A stretch of DNA of 18,977 bases from Deltaproteobacteria bacterium (GCA_023381945.1 JAMCQY010000169.1:1-18977), one strand, 5' to 3'. Counted from the stretch's first letter, positions 1-6,704 are shown. Notes: generated by a model from the letters alone, not told the origin. Numbers and translations: made by a program.

Positions 1-343
1 ACCAATCAGTACGATTCTTGGCCAGAGCGGTGCGGTCATCGGCCAGCTCAGTCCTTCTCGTGGAGAGCTCGGTACGGTGTTCCGCCAGACTGGTGCGCCG
101 GTTGGCCAGTTCCGTGCGTTTATTGGCTAATTCAGTACGGCCATTGGCGAGCTCCGTGCGTCTTTCCGCCAAACCGGTGCGGCGGTGGGCCAGGGCGGTT
201 CTCTCCTCCGCTAACTTCGTGCGAAACTGAGCCAGCTTGGTACGGTCCTCGGCGAGATGCTCACGCCGGTCGGCCCACTCTTCCATTGCCTTGATAAGGT
301 CTTCCCCGGCCAGACTCGAGATTTCTTTAGTTTCGTCAACCAT
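1..343 (-). CDS. LAxxRTx heptad-repeat protein, DUF202-like motif (partial)
   Basis: This gene reads leftward from ATG at 343-341 and runs off the window; 114 residues are visible. A GGAAG ribosome site lies 6-7 nt upstream of the ATG. Residues 1-29 are acidic and helical-looking (MVDETKEISS start, AMEEWADRREH before the repeats). From residue 30 to 113 there are twelve consecutive heptads of the form LAxxRTx, such as LAEDRTK, LAEERTA, LANKRTE and LAKNRTD, followed by Trp114. The spacing RT-x-LA-x-x-RT matches the conserved first-helix signature of DUF202 membrane proteins (YidH/YidG type, ERTxLAWxRTxLA). I infer that the repeats lead into such a membrane domain beyond the edge, but that domain is not visible. 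No function can be assigned. It follows the Usp-like gene by 46 nt on the same strand, so it is probably the last or next gene of that operon. A plain coiled-coil protein is the alternative. Confidence 0.75.
   Translation of the reverse strand, partial: MVDETKEISSLAGEDLIKAMEEWADRREHLAEDRTKLAQFRTKLAEERTALAHRRTGLAERRTELANGRTELANKRTELANRRTSLAEHRTELSTRRTELADDRTALAKNRTDW
5..256 (-). repeat. Twelve tandem 21-bp coding repeats (LAxxRTx)
   Basis: The heptads of the partial gene correspond to twelve 21-bp direct repeats in the DNA. The Leu-Ala and Arg-Thr codons are the conserved part and the other codons vary. Synonymous codons differ between units (CTG/CTC/TTA for Leu, CGC/CGT/AGA for Arg). This suggests an old array kept at the protein level rather than a fresh slippage product. 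Confidence 0.85.
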
Positions 344-389
344 GTTTAACTTCCGTTTAAATTCTCCGTGTTAACTTGGCATTCCGGTT

Positions 390-1175
390 TTAGTACAACA
401 TTATCAACATGGGAGCCTTCACCTGACTGAGCCACTGGAGGCGGGGGCTGTCTTTTTTAGTGGCCCGCTCCAGGGCCACCACCACCAGGCCGTAATCTTT
501 CATCACTTCCGGGGCCGGGCCGTCGGCAGCCATGGGAAGATCATCCCGCAGCACCACCTGGCAGCCGGCGGCTGAAAGAACGTCCTGGCCTTTCAAAACC
601 TCCTGTTTCACGGCTTCGCCGGCCCTCGGAACCACACAGAAGTGTAGAGGCGTGGCGCAGCCGGCCCAGATTTTTTGCAGGTTCTGTATGGCAGCCCTGG
701 TGCCCGGGGCTTCGAAACAGGGCGCCAGCACCTGGCTGATCTTCCGCAGCAGGCGCAGCCAGATGAGCGGGGTGCGGACCCGCTGGTAGAACTTGGAACT
801 GAGCCGCCGGTGGATATTGACCGGGTTAAAGGGATACGGCGCACCCTCCACATACAGGTCGAAGGGCTCGTGCTCCATGATCTTAAGCAGCTCATATTCG
901 CGGTCCCCATAAATTACCCGGGGTTCTTGCATTTGGGGGCAAGATTCCATCTCGCCGGCCAGCATCTCCTGGATCTCTTCCTTGCCCATCTCGAGGATTT
1001 CCCGTTCCCAGGTGTGGCGCACCCAACCGGTGCCGGTGGCGGGCACCTCGGGCGGCGGCTCCTTGACATAGACCGGATGAAGCTCCACGTTAACCAAGCG
1101 GCCCAATTGACAGGCATACCGGATGGCCAGGCTGGAGGCCAGATCCACTTCGATGGCTACCAGGGTCTTAATCAT
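390..1175 (-). CDS. UspA-like universal stress protein, two-domain, degenerate
   Basis: The product has 261 residues. The N-terminus MIKTLVAIEVDLASSLAIRYACQLG is a classic UspA first strand and helix (Asp11, ASS, AxxLA pattern), and residues 1-140 fit one Usp fold. Residues 145-261 look like a second, diverged Usp half that begins VLAPCFEAPGTRAAIQNLQ and ends in a hydrophobic strand (APMLIMLY). The usual ATP-binding signature Gx2Gx9GS/T is not visible in either half, so nucleotide binding is doubtful. The start is supported by an AAAGGAT ribosome site. It is separated from the upstream response-regulator gene by 151 nt containing a palindromic repeat, so it may be read through or have its own promoter. 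Usp proteins are cytoplasmic stress or energy-state proteins; the specific role is unknown. Confidence 0.75.
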   Translation of the reverse strand: MIKTLVAIEVDLASSLAIRYACQLGRLVNVELHPVYVKEPPPEVPATGTGWVRHTWEREILEMGKEEIQEMLAGEMESCPQMQEPRVIYGDREYELLKIMEHEPFDLYVEGAPYPFNPVNIHRRLSSKFYQRVRTPLIWLRLLRKISQVLAPCFEAPGTRAAIQNLQKIWAGCATPLHFCVVPRAGEAVKQEVLKGQDVLSAAGCQVVLRDDLPMAADGPAPEVMKDYGLVVVALERATKKDSPRLQWLSQVKAPMLIMLY

Positions 1176-1217
1176 AATTTTTATCCTTTCGAATCAGCTT
1201 ATTTTCTTTAGTGGAGA

Positions 1218-1235
1218 GCAGGCGCCCTCGCCTGC
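1218..1235. repeat. Perfect 7-bp hairpin GCAGGCG/CGCCTGC
   Basis: An exact inverted repeat with a 4-nt loop (CCCT) lies 43-60 bp upstream of the two-domain Usp gene. There is no T-run on either strand, so it is not a canonical terminator. It is next to the palindromic repeat unit and may be a remnant of another unit. Confidence 0.5.
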
Positions 1236-1242
1236 CCAATTA

Positions 1243-1304
1243 CAATCCTAAGGGCGCTCTGGTTTGCGCCCTTTAATAGGGGACACGCAGGTCCGCCCTT
1301 ACAA
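1243..1304 (-). repeat. Palindromic repeat unit, copy 1 (degenerate)
   Basis: Read on the minus strand, this 62-bp stretch aligns with the inner unit at 6843-6905: 20 of the first 24 bases are identical, starting TTGTA(A/G)GGGCGGACC. Its second half forms a hairpin, an 8-bp stem AAGGGCGC/GCGCCCTT at 1250-1257 and 1266-1273. The first hairpin has decayed. The unit sits between the receiver-only regulator and the second Usp-like gene, where it could act as a weak transcript end or an mRNA-stabilising structure. Confidence 0.65.
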
Positions 1305-1326
1305 AATCTTCAACTGCGTCTGAGCA

Positions 1327-1716
1327 TTAAGCCGCGGCTCCACGGATCTTGGCAGCAGCGCGATTCACTACTTCCTGGATCTCGGTCAATTTGAAGGGCT
1401 TGGCGATGAAATCGAATACCCCCTTCTGGAACGACTGCTTGGCAGTCTCCATAGTGGCGAACCCGGTGATGACAATGACCTCCGTCTGCGGATGGCGTTT
1501 TTTGGCCTCGCTCAGAAACTGCATGCCGTCGATCTCTTTCATCTTGAGATCGGTGATGATGATGTCGTAACTGCTTTGCTGGATCTGCAGCATGGCTTCC
1601 GGGCTCTGGGTGAAGGTGTCCACTTCATAGCCCAGCTTCTCCAAGGCCGGCTTCAGGCGTTTGCAGACGATCGGCTCATCGTCCAGCACCATAATTCTCA
1701 GCTTATCCGGACTCAT
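1327..1716 (-). CDS. Receiver-only (CheY-like) response regulator
   Basis: The product is a 129-residue single REC domain. Key residues are Asp12/Asp13/Glu14 (acidic pocket), Asp56 (phosphoacceptor in IITDLKM), Thr84 (ITGFA) and Lys106 (AKPFK). No output domain follows, only a short Ala-rich tail. The frame is open further upstream, but the start at 1716 is chosen because GGAGGA sits directly before it. The gene overlaps the 3' end of the phosphotransferase gene by 14 nt, which implies translational coupling. Such proteins act by protein contact or phosphotransfer in the cytoplasm. Its N-terminal pattern DDExIVxKRLKxALEKxG is nearly the same as that of the NtrC-type regulator at 10710-12047, hinting at a shared kinase (inference). 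Confidence 0.9.
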   Translation of the reverse strand: MSPDKLRIMVLDDEPIVCKRLKPALEKLGYEVDTFTQSPEAMLQIQQSSYDIIITDLKMKEIDGMQFLSEAKKRHPQTEVIVITGFATMETAKQSFQKGVFDFIAKPFKLTEIQEVVNRAAAKIRGAAA

Positions 1717-4279
1717 ACTTTCCTCCTGTCTCGGCGGCATCCAGCCTGTCCACCATCTGATGGAAAAAGGCCTCGACAAACTCCGGGATATCTTCATCGT
1801 GGCGTAATTGAATGTCTAGTTGCCGGGTGAAACCGATGAGCCTGCCCAGGATCTTGAGACGCTCTTGCATGTCCTCTTTGGGCAGGTGCAGGACCTTGGC
1901 CACCACCAGATCACCCTTGGTGTCCACCTTGAAGTGGTACTGGGAGAGAATCTTGGATAGCAGCTGGGCCCGGCGGGACCTGCGGGTCAGGTCCGTGACT
2001 CCTCCCACAAACCGGAAATAGATGTGATTGCGATGTTCGTCCGACTCCATGCGGGCATCGATGAGATTGAAGTGGTAGCCCAGGCGCAGGTGCAAATTCA
2101 TGTAGATCTCGCTGATCACCGCCAGGTTGAAGCCCGAAGCTGTGGAGACGCCCGGGGTCTCGGCCCAGGTCTTGGTAAGGCTGGACATCATGCCTTTAAA
2201 ATCCACCGGTACCGGTGCGGTGCTCCAGACTCCCGGTTCAGAGAGGCCGGACCAGAGAGCCCGCATGGGTTGCGACCTGATCTGCTCCGGGTGCAGCTTG
2301 TTGCCCTCGGCTGAAGGAATGATGCCGCCCCCCAGGTCCAGGACCTTGAGGCCCAGGGGCAGGTCCGAAACCAGGGTCCAGATCTGCACCCCTTTGAAAC
2401 GTTTGACGAAGCGGGGCAGATCCATCAATTCCTGCACTGCCTTTTCATGAATGAATCTAATCACGTCGTGCGCGGTTTTACAGCCTTCCGGGCTAAAATC
2501 CGGGGAAGCCGGATCGATCAGATACAGGGGGGCGATGCGGGCCAGCAGGCGGCGCAGGAGGCGAAATTCCGGGGCATCCTCGAAAGCCATGGTTTGCAGC
2601 AGCTCATACTGCAGCAGTTCCTTGACCCGGCCGGCGTAAATGACGCGCGATTTGGTATCCACTGTGACCTTCATGCCTTCTTCCAGGATCTCGGTGGCCC
2701 CCTCCACGCCGACGATGGTGGGCACCCGGAACTCCCGGGCGATGGTGGACAGGTGCCCGGCCACGGAGCCCCGCTCGGCGACGATGGCCGCCGCGGCAGG
2801 TACGATGCGCGCCAGCCAGGGGGCGGTGTATTTGGTTACCAGCACAGCCCCCTCGGGAAAACGCGTCATGCCGGCGTCCGACTGCACCACACAGACCGTG
2901 CCGGCGCCCACCCCGGCGTGGGCCACTACGCCGGTGTTTTGGATGAGCACCGGATATTGGGCGCAGGTTTCGCACAGGCTTTGGCGGAGCGGGCCGGTCT
3001 TAGGAATTTGCAGCCCCCGGGATTGCAGCAGCCAGCAGTTGCCCGTTTCGTCAATGGCCCATTCGATCTCTTGGGGGCGCTTAAAATAGCGCTCCAGGCT
3101 CAGGGCCCAGCGCACCAGGGTATAAATGGTCTCATCGGCGAAAGTGGGTTTTTCCTGCTCCTCCAGTGGAACCTCCGTCACCTCTTCGCCGCCTCCGGGC
3201 ACCGTTCGGGTCAAGGTGGTTTTCCGGACGATTTCCTGGCGCCGCAGACGATGGGGGTAGTCCCGCTCCACCACGTAGCGATCCACCGGGCCCCTGCCCT
3301 CCACCACGGTGCGCCCCAGGCCCCAGGAGGCGTAGATCACCAGGCAGTCGGGTTCGGCGCCGCTGACTTCAAGGGTATGGATCACGCCACTGACCTTGCT
3401 GGCCACCATCTCCTGGACCAGGACCGCCATGGCCGCTTCCTCGCCCAACATCCCCATTCTTTTCCGATATACCAGGGATTCGGGAGAAAAGAGGCTGGCC
3501 AGCACTTTTTTAAAGGCCTTGACCAGGCCCTTGGTGGGGACGTTGAGGAAGCTGTCGTGCAGGCCGGCAAAGGTGAGTTCGCCGTCTTCGCCGTAAGCGC
3601 TGCTGCGCACTGCCCAAAAACTCTCCTTTTCCGCCTGGCGCCGGATTTCGCCAGCAACTTCCTGAGGCACCACACCCGCCAGGATGCCGTACTGAATCTG
3701 CCTGGAGGTCTGGGTCTCGTCCATCTCCCCCGCGGCCCAGGCTTCGAGCAGACCGTGGATACGCTCTTCCAGGTCATTATGTTCCAGAAAACGCCGCCAG
3801 GCCCGGGTAGTGATGACGAAACCCGGCGGCACCGGCAGGGAGAGATTTTGCACGATGATGCCCAGGGCGTTGGCCTTGCCGCCGATGAGTTCCGGTTGGT
3901 CCGGGGTCGCCTCCTTCAGACTCGCCACAAAAGGCATCTCCCGGGACAGGGTCAGACGTCCTCTTAATTCCGCCTCCAGGGGAATAAAGATGCGATCGAT
4001 GGTGGAGTAGAGGTCGAGGTAACGGTTGGAGCTGATAAGGTTAAGCCCTTTGACCATGTGCATGATCAGGTTCTGAATCGCTTCGGTGGTGTCGATCAGG
4101 TACTTCCGATCGAAAATGTATTCCCCGCCGGATTTCTCTCCCAGGTCGGCAATCAATTCCATGACCCCTTGATGGTCCTGGAGCAGTTCCTGGAAATGGT
4201 CAAAGACCTCCGGAAAGGCCACTAAATCCGGCTTTGGCCTTTTGATCTTATTCCAGAAGTCCTTGATAATTTGGAACAT
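1703..4279 (-). CDS. PEP-synthase-like ATP-dependent phosphotransferase, no PEP barrel
   Basis: The product has 858 residues. After an N-terminal extension of about 115 residues comes a PEP-synthase/PPDK-type ATP-grasp domain: GGKANALG at 133-140, VRSSAYGEDG at 224-233, FAGLHDSFLNV at 237-247 and EIEWAID...LLQSR at 404-421. Then follows a swivelling phosphohistidine domain with GSVAGHLSTIAREF, catalytic His509. In PpsA and PPDK a roughly 300-350 residue TIM barrel binds PEP/pyruvate next. Here residues 560-858 show none of the barrel motifs I know from PpsA. The protein should therefore form a phosphohistidine from ATP, but the acceptor is uncertain; rifampicin phosphotransferase shows that such enzymes can use unrelated acceptors. 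It is cytoplasmic, lies 120 nt downstream of the TIGR02186-type gene, and overlaps the REC gene by 14 nt. Annotation as pyruvate, water dikinase (ppsA) would be over-precise. Confidence 0.8.
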   Translation of the reverse strand: MFQIIKDFWNKIKRPKPDLVAFPEVFDHFQELLQDHQGVMELIADLGEKSGGEYIFDRKYLIDTTEAIQNLIMHMVKGLNLISSNRYLDLYSTIDRIFIPLEAELRGRLTLSREMPFVASLKEATPDQPELIGGKANALGIIVQNLSLPVPPGFVITTRAWRRFLEHNDLEERIHGLLEAWAAGEMDETQTSRQIQYGILAGVVPQEVAGEIRRQAEKESFWAVRSSAYGEDGELTFAGLHDSFLNVPTKGLVKAFKKVLASLFSPESLVYRKRMGMLGEEAAMAVLVQEMVASKVSGVIHTLEVSGAEPDCLVIYASWGLGRTVVEGRGPVDRYVVERDYPHRLRRQEIVRKTTLTRTVPGGGEEVTEVPLEEQEKPTFADETIYTLVRWALSLERYFKRPQEIEWAIDETGNCWLLQSRGLQIPKTGPLRQSLCETCAQYPVLIQNTGVVAHAGVGAGTVCVVQSDAGMTRFPEGAVLVTKYTAPWLARIVPAAAAIVAERGSVAGHLSTIAREFRVPTIVGVEGATEILEEGMKVTVDTKSRVIYAGRVKELLQYELLQTMAFEDAPEFRLLRRLLARIAPLYLIDPASPDFSPEGCKTAHDVIRFIHEKAVQELMDLPRFVKRFKGVQIWTLVSDLPLGLKVLDLGGGIIPSAEGNKLHPEQIRSQPMRALWSGLSEPGVWSTAPVPVDFKGMMSSLTKTWAETPGVSTASGFNLAVISEIYMNLHLRLGYHFNLIDARMESDEHRNHIYFRFVGGVTDLTRRSRRAQLLSKILSQYHFKVDTKGDLVVAKVLHLPKEDMQERLKILGRLIGFTRQLDIQLRHDEDIPEFVEAFFHQMVDRLDAAETGGKYESG
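1721..1726 (-). promoter_or_regulatory. Ribosome binding site deciding the REC gene start
   Basis: GGAGGA lies 4 nt before the AT-rich spacer end and ATG at 1716. It lies inside the last codons of the preceding gene and favours this start over the in-frame start 81 nt upstream at 1797. Confidence 0.7.
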
Positions 4280-4322
4280 TACCTTCTTACCGGACTATAA
4301 GTTAGGGTTAAAAAGTTAAACA

Positions 4323-4378
4323 GGGAAGGGGCGAAACCAGAGAGCGCCTCTTTTTATTAGAATTTTTCGCCTTTCCCT
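4323..4378 (-). other. Mutually exclusive hairpins in operon spacer
   Basis: In the 120-nt gap before the phosphotransferase gene, two pairings share one arm. AGAGGCG/CGCCCCT (4345-4351 with 4327-4333, one G-U pair) competes with an outer pairing of GGGAAAGGCGAAA (about 4366-4378) with TTTCGCCCCTTCCC (4323-4336). On the plus strand the inner hairpin is followed by TTTTTATT, but no plus-strand gene ends here. The inner hairpin also resembles the second half of the palindromic repeat unit (GGCGCTC..TGGTTT..CGCCC). A role as an attenuator or mRNA-processing site is possible but unproven. Confidence 0.4.
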
Positions 4379-4399
4379 CTTTTGCCTTTTGTCTGTTTT

Positions 4400-5176
4400 T
4401 TAATGTCCACCGCCTCCCTTGAAAAGAAAGCCCATGGCGAAGCCGGTAATAATGGCGATAATCACCGCCAAAATACCATAGGTGGCGCCATGCTCATAAG
4501 CCAAAGAAGAAAGCATGGCCGGAAATCCCACCATCTTCACCTGAATCTCCTGACAATTCTTGGCAATCACCTGGCCGTCCTGGACCACCGAAAGGCAAAC
4601 CTCGTAAGCCCCCGGCTTGACGTTGGTGGGCAACCGGAATTTAGCCTCGATGGGCGTCAGGTCCCCAACGGCCCTGGATTTTTTAATCGGCTCTTTAGAG
4701 GAGGCGTAAAGGTCCTCGCTCTCCTTGAGTTTGATGAACTGCTCAAAAAATTCATCCTTTTCCTGGTCCGTAACCATCCCCGACATGGTGGCTCGCCGCT
4801 TCAGGGCCGCAAACCCCCAGGGAGCCTCCGGCGGCGCCGCGGACAACAGCTTGGGATTGGTGCTCATGACCATGTAGAGAGACGGGGCATGCTGGAAATC
4901 GATTTCGCCGACGTTCATCCACAGGGCGCCGCGGCGGCCCTTGCGCATCAGGTGCTCGTCGGCGGCCTGGCCCATGACCTCAATAACTATTTCGGCCCCT
5001 TTAGGGAGCATGGCCGTGGCCGTCACGGTCTGGCCCCTGAACCAGGCGCCGATTTCCACCAGGTTCGGCTTGACTTGCAGTTCCTGAGTAGCTCCCAGGG
5101 CCAGGGGGGAAAGGCTCAGAAACACAAATAAGGTTAATATGGTCGCCGCCAGTCTCAGATAACCGTGGCACCGCAT
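4400..5176 (-). CDS. TIGR02186-type putative transmembrane protein
   Basis: The product has 258 residues. A signal peptide covers residues 1-29 (LTLFVFLSLSPLALGA), a periplasmic domain of about 200 residues follows, and one C-terminal membrane segment spans about 232-252, ending in FKGGGGH. This architecture and the position directly after a TauE/SafE permease match the TIGR02186 family (Alph_Pro_TM), a conserved hypothetical family known to lie next to such permeases. The ATG follows the permease stop by one base (TGAGATG), with a G-rich ribosome site inside the permease gene, so the two are translationally coupled. It probably acts as an accessory or sensor subunit of the permease; this is inferred from context only. 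Confidence 0.8.
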   Translation of the reverse strand: MRCHGYLRLAATILTLFVFLSLSPLALGATQELQVKPNLVEIGAWFRGQTVTATAMLPKGAEIVIEVMGQAADEHLMRKGRRGALWMNVGEIDFQHAPSLYMVMSTNPKLLSAAPPEAPWGFAALKRRATMSGMVTDQEKDEFFEQFIKLKESEDLYASSKEPIKKSRAVGDLTPIEAKFRLPTNVKPGAYEVCLSVVQDGQVIAKNCQEIQVKMVGFPAMLSSLAYEHGATYGILAVIIAIITGFAMGFLFKGGGGH

Positions 5177-5177
5177 C

Positions 5178-6113
5178 TCAGTGCCCCCCCTTATGCGCCA
5201 GCAAAAGATCGGGCGAGATAACCAGGCTGGCCAGCATCTGCACCATGACGATCAGGACGATGGAGGCCAGCAGGATCTTCAACTGGTCGGCCTTCAGCCG
5301 GCGGCTGAGGCGCACTCCGAACTGGGCCCCCAGGGTGGAGCCCAGCAGCAGAATGATCGCCAGCACCATATCGACCGTGTGGTTGGTATAGGACTGCATG
5401 ATGGTGACGTTGATGCAGGTAAAGAGGATTTGCAACAGACTGGTGCCCACCACCACGTGCATGGGCATGCGCAGCATATAGACCATCACCGGCACCATGA
5501 TAAAACCGCCGCCCACCCCCATGATGGCCGCCAAAATGCCCACGAAAACCCCCAAGATCAGGGGCAGGAGCGGTGACAAGGTAACGCCGGACTTCTCGAA
5601 GTACATCTGGTAGGGCAGGGCCTGGATCATGCGGTTATACAGCGAAACCTTGCCGGGCTCGGCCTCCACCCTTCTCGCCTCCACCGGTTTTTTCCGCATG
5701 CTCTGGAGGCTTTCAATAAACATGTAGCCGCCGATGACCCCCAGCATGATGACGTAGGTGATCTTGATGACGAAGTCGGCGTTGCCCAGGGCCCGCAAGC
5801 CCTTAATCAGGTAAACCCCCATGGTGCCGCCCAGGATGCCGCCGAGGATGAGGATGATTCCCATCTTGAAGTCGACGTTGCCCAGACGGTAATGGGCGTA
5901 GCTTCCGGAAGTGGAAGCCGCCACGATTTGATTGGAATCCGAGGCCGCGGCCACCGTGCTGGGGATGCCTGCCATGATCAGCAGGGGGGTCATGAGAAAA
6001 CCGCCGCCCACGCCGAAGAGGCCGGAGAGGAAACCCACCGCCCCCCCCAGGCCGAAGAGCAGCAAGACGTTGATGCCGTTGCCTGCCAATGGTAGATAAA
6101 GGCTCCAAAACAT
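5178..6113 (-). CDS. TauE/SafE (TSUP) family permease
   Basis: The product has 311 residues, mostly hydrophobic with about eight membrane segments. It carries the two internal repeat motifs of the TSUP family: FGVGGGFLMTPLL near 33-45 and MGVGGGFIMVPVM near 198-210. A long cytoplasmic loop rich in Lys, Arg and Glu (about 138-180) separates the two halves. TSUP members move small sulfur-containing anions or organic acids (sulfite, sulfonates, thiosulfate, sulfoacetate) across the inner membrane; the substrate cannot be read from sequence. The gene starts 2 nt after the upstream Usp stop and is coupled to the downstream TIGR02186-type gene. In a sulfur-metabolising organism a sulfite or related anion exporter is a reasonable guess. 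Confidence 0.88.
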   Translation of the reverse strand: MFWSLYLPLAGNGINVLLLFGLGGAVGFLSGLFGVGGGFLMTPLLIMAGIPSTVAAASDSNQIVAASTSGSYAHYRLGNVDFKMGIILILGGILGGTMGVYLIKGLRALGNADFVIKITYVIMLGVIGGYMFIESLQSMRKKPVEARRVEAEPGKVSLYNRMIQALPYQMYFEKSGVTLSPLLPLILGVFVGILAAIMGVGGGFIMVPVMVYMLRMPMHVVVGTSLLQILFTCINVTIMQSYTNHTVDMVLAIILLLGSTLGAQFGVRLSRRLKADQLKILLASIVLIVMVQMLASLVISPDLLLAHKGGH

Positions 6114-6115
6114 GC

Positions 6116-6601
6116 TTAATTCTCCCTTCCTCGTTGTTGCCCTGAATTTTCGGTTAAACGCATCACTTTGCCCTGGCCCCGCACCAGCAGGATCTCACCT
6201 TCCAACTGCCGGCGCAGGTGTTGTAAGGCAGACGGCGAACACTCCTGACCGCCGGAGTGAACGTCTCCGGGAAATCCCATGATGATGAATTGCAGGGAGC
6301 TTTGCGCCTGGGCAAAGCGCAGCACTTCTTGACAGAAAGAGCCGGCGGAGATGAAAATCTCCACCTCTACCCCTTCCTGCTGGCAGCGTTCGCGGATCTT
6401 GCCCAGCCAGAGGCGCTGATCCTCTTTGAGTTCGGCCATGGAAACCGCCCGCTTCGCCGCGGCGGCCTGGCGCCGGGGCGGGGCCAGGATGGCCATCAGG
6501 ATGAGCGACAGTTCGAGCCGCGCCGCCAACTGCACTGCATAAGACGCGGCCCAGGAGGCGGGGGCCTCCAGATCGATGGCTAAAAGCACTCTTTTCTTCA
6601 T
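6116..6601 (-). CDS. UspA-family universal stress protein, first gene of operon
   Basis: The product has 161 residues. MKKRVLLAIDLEAPASWAASYAVQLAARL is the Usp first strand and helix, and VEVEIFISAGSFCQEVLRFAQ followed by LQFIIMGFPG matches the central Usp strands. The C-terminal GEILLVRGQGK is the final strand. The nucleotide-binding glycine signature is only partly kept (GFPGDVHSGG). No good Shine-Dalgarno precedes the ATG. A sigma-54-type promoter would start the transcript only about 7 nt upstream, which would give a nearly leaderless mRNA. It leads a tightly packed run with the permease and the TIGR02186-type gene, so it is probably a stress- or energy-responsive partner of the transporter. 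Confidence 0.82.
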   Translation of the reverse strand: MKKRVLLAIDLEAPASWAASYAVQLAARLELSLILMAILAPPRRQAAAAKRAVSMAELKEDQRLWLGKIRERCQQEGVEVEIFISAGSFCQEVLRFAQAQSSLQFIIMGFPGDVHSGGQECSPSALQHLRRQLEGEILLVRGQGKVMRLTENSGQQRGREN

Positions 6602-6617
6602 ATCTAATGGGCTTTAA

Positions 6618-6634
6618 TGCAGCATCCGGGCCAA
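6618..6634 (-). promoter_or_regulatory. Candidate sigma-54 (-24/-12) promoter of the Usp operon
   Basis: On the minus strand this reads TTGGCCCGGATGCTGCA. It has the invariant GG (6632-6631) and GC (6620-6619) separated by exactly 10 bases, and differs from the consensus TGGCACGNNNNTTGC at two positions only. Predicted transcription starts near 6607, just before the ATG at 6601. The palindrome at 6686-6704 is centred about 88 bp upstream of that start, the usual distance for a sigma-54 activator site. Confidence 0.6.
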
Positions 6635-6685
6635 GTGCTTTTTCCTTGTAAAATCATAAAGTTATACTTTTAGCCAATAATAAGC

Positions 6686-6704
6686 TTGTTTCAATTTGAA
6701 ACAA
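6686..6704. promoter_or_regulatory. 19-bp perfect palindrome, candidate activator site A
   Basis: TTGTTTCAATTTGAAACAA is an exact dyad (9-bp arms, 1-nt centre) in the spacer between the Usp operon and the CHASE3 kinase gene. Its core GTTTCA(A/T)TTTGAAAC recurs at 13651-13665. It is placed where an enhancer-binding protein site for the sigma-54 promoter at 6618-6634 would be expected. Confidence 0.5.

Noticed and set aside
18..230. 70-codon plus-strand frame with repeated Ser-Ser-Val-Arg
   Set aside because: It is the antisense reading of the LAxxRTx heptads. The minus frame has a proper start, a ribosome site and fixed Leu/Ala/Arg/Thr with silent codon changes.
1717..1797. 27-residue extension of the receiver-only regulator
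   Set aside because: It overlaps the phosphotransferase gene with no similarity to receivers, and GGAGGA directly precedes the start at 1716.
2447..3967. 506-codon plus-strand open frame
   Set aside because: It lies wholly opposite the phosphotransferase gene, whose ATP-grasp and His-domain motifs are unmistakable. The plus-strand product is rich in Gly, His and Gln with no recognisable domain, typical of an antisense frame in GC-rich DNA.
5181..5576. 131-codon plus-strand frame rich in His and Gln
   Set aside because: It is antisense to the TauE/SafE permease; its composition is the mirror of membrane-segment codons.
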